Assembly: GCA_021778575.1 (NCBI GenBank)
Contig: JAJYCH010000284.1
Location: 1 to 6,576, forward strand
DNA from: Planctomycetota bacterium
GTDB taxonomy: Bacteria; Planctomycetota; Planctomycetia; Isosphaerales; Isosphaeraceae
Direction: 5' to 3'
DNA: 6,576 bases
Position 1 is the stretch's first letter. Each line of letters opens with the position of its first letter. The notes beneath the pieces were generated by a model. The model did not search any database and had not been told where the DNA came from. It worked only from the letters and a program-made list of their open reading frames with translations. Below, one piece after another: positions 6,035 through 6,576 of the stretch. A program made the position numbers and the translations under genes.

Positions 6035-6576
6035 TCAGCGGGTCGCTAGTTGGGCCACGAAATCGGCATGCTCGGCAGTCGCGAGGCCCCGGTCGAGCGC
6101 CTCGATGAGTGCCAGGCCATTATCGTCGAACAGCGCAGAGGGGTCGAGCCAGAGGCCCGGGAAAAACTTGGAGCGGAAGAGACCCCCGACACCCGGTTCC
6201 ACCCGGACCAGCCGGTCGCCCTGACGGACGTGCCAGAACACCTCGTCGGGATCGAGAGCGAAGACAACGTATTCGAGGGCCCCGGCCCGCTCGTACTCGG
6301 CGAGCTTGGGGCCTAGGTCGAGGTCCCTCGACGAATCGACGATCTCGACGATGAACTCGGGTGCTCCGGCGATGAACTTGCCGAGGTCTCGCGTCTGTCC
6401 TCCCTTGCTCGGCAGGATTCGCATCAAGGCATCGGGCTGAACCTCACCGATCTCGTCGAGGACGACGGTCGCGTTGTCCATGACCTGCGTGCCGGGCGTT
6501 CGGAAGTGATAAAAGTTCAGCCAGGCAACGACCAGACCGCCGTTGATCCCATGATATCGACCCACCGGACTGGGCA
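6035..6576 (-). CDS. Uma2 family protein (PD-(D/E)xK nuclease fold), N-terminus outside window
   Basis: The frame stays open past the GTG at 6565 to the right edge (P-S-P-V-G-R-Y-H...), and Uma2 proteins normally have some 30-50 residues before this point, so the gene is cut by the window rather than starting at GTG. Numbering from that GTG, the nuclease-fold core is visible: GEVQPDALMRI (40-50) with Asp45, APEFIVEIVDSSR (68-80) with Glu74, and LGPKLAEYERAGALEYVVF (84-102) with Lys87. A WHVRQGD strand (111-117) and the C-terminal FFPGLWLDPSALF segment follow. The PD...ExV...K set is complete, so a metal-dependent nuclease fold is intact, but Uma2/DUF820 proteins have no established biological role and are present in many copies in planctomycetes and cyanobacteria. 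It ends 25 bases before the ferredoxin start in the same direction and may be co-transcribed by position only. Confidence 0.88.
   Translation of the reverse strand, partial: PSPVGRYHGINGGLVVAWLNFYHFRTPGTQVMDNATVVLDEIGEVQPDALMRILPSKGGQTRDLGKFIAGAPEFIVEIVDSSRDLDLGPKLAEYERAGALEYVVFALDPDEVFWHVRQGDRLVRVEPGVGGLFRSKFFPGLWLDPSALFDDNGLALIEALDRGLATAEHADFVAQLATR

Overview
The window looks like chromosomal DNA of a planctomycete, most likely a GC-rich member of the Isosphaeraceae/Gemmataceae side of the phylum. This is inferred from three things: a DUF1559 protein with an H-x9-DG C-terminal motif, a prepilin-type leader of the kind planctomycete DUF1559 proteins carry, and an 'NALKHGL' protein family that I associate mainly with planctomycetes. 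No RNA gene, CRISPR array, insertion sequence or phage gene is visible.

Left part (1-1660, + strand). The C-terminal three quarters of a DUF1559 protein enters from the left edge. It is followed by the scar of a second DUF1559 gene: a mutated prepilin leader abutting, in another reading frame, the last residues of the family. Next is an intact membrane-anchored redoxin (thioredoxin fold, Cys-Pro-Cys motif, C-terminal Cys).

Middle (1719-4383). Convergent to the redoxin is a 548-residue flavoprotein made of a cyclic-nucleotide-binding-like domain, a cysteine-poor glutaredoxin-like domain and a thioredoxin-reductase-like FAD/NAD(P)H module without the CxxC centre. Divergent from it is a 240-residue protein of unknown function with the STGPKT...NALKHGL N-terminal motif. 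Two related long inverted repeats, each made of nested palindromes, lie on either side of that gene (3494-3558 and 4463-4544).

Right part (4667-6576, - strand). A gene string runs leftward: an Uma2-family PD-(D/E)xK protein cut by the right edge, then a small single-cluster ferredoxin, then a Rieske-type mononuclear iron oxygenase. The ferredoxin stop and oxygenase start overlap (TGATG), so these two are probably translated together, the ferredoxin being the obvious candidate electron donor. No reductase for the pair is in the window.

Nothing here amounts to a clearly new system. The points most worth a second look are the paired nested palindromes around the NALKHGL gene, the three-domain TrxR-like enzyme without its redox cysteines, the ferredoxin/Rieske pair with no assigned substrate, and the collapsed DUF1559 gene.
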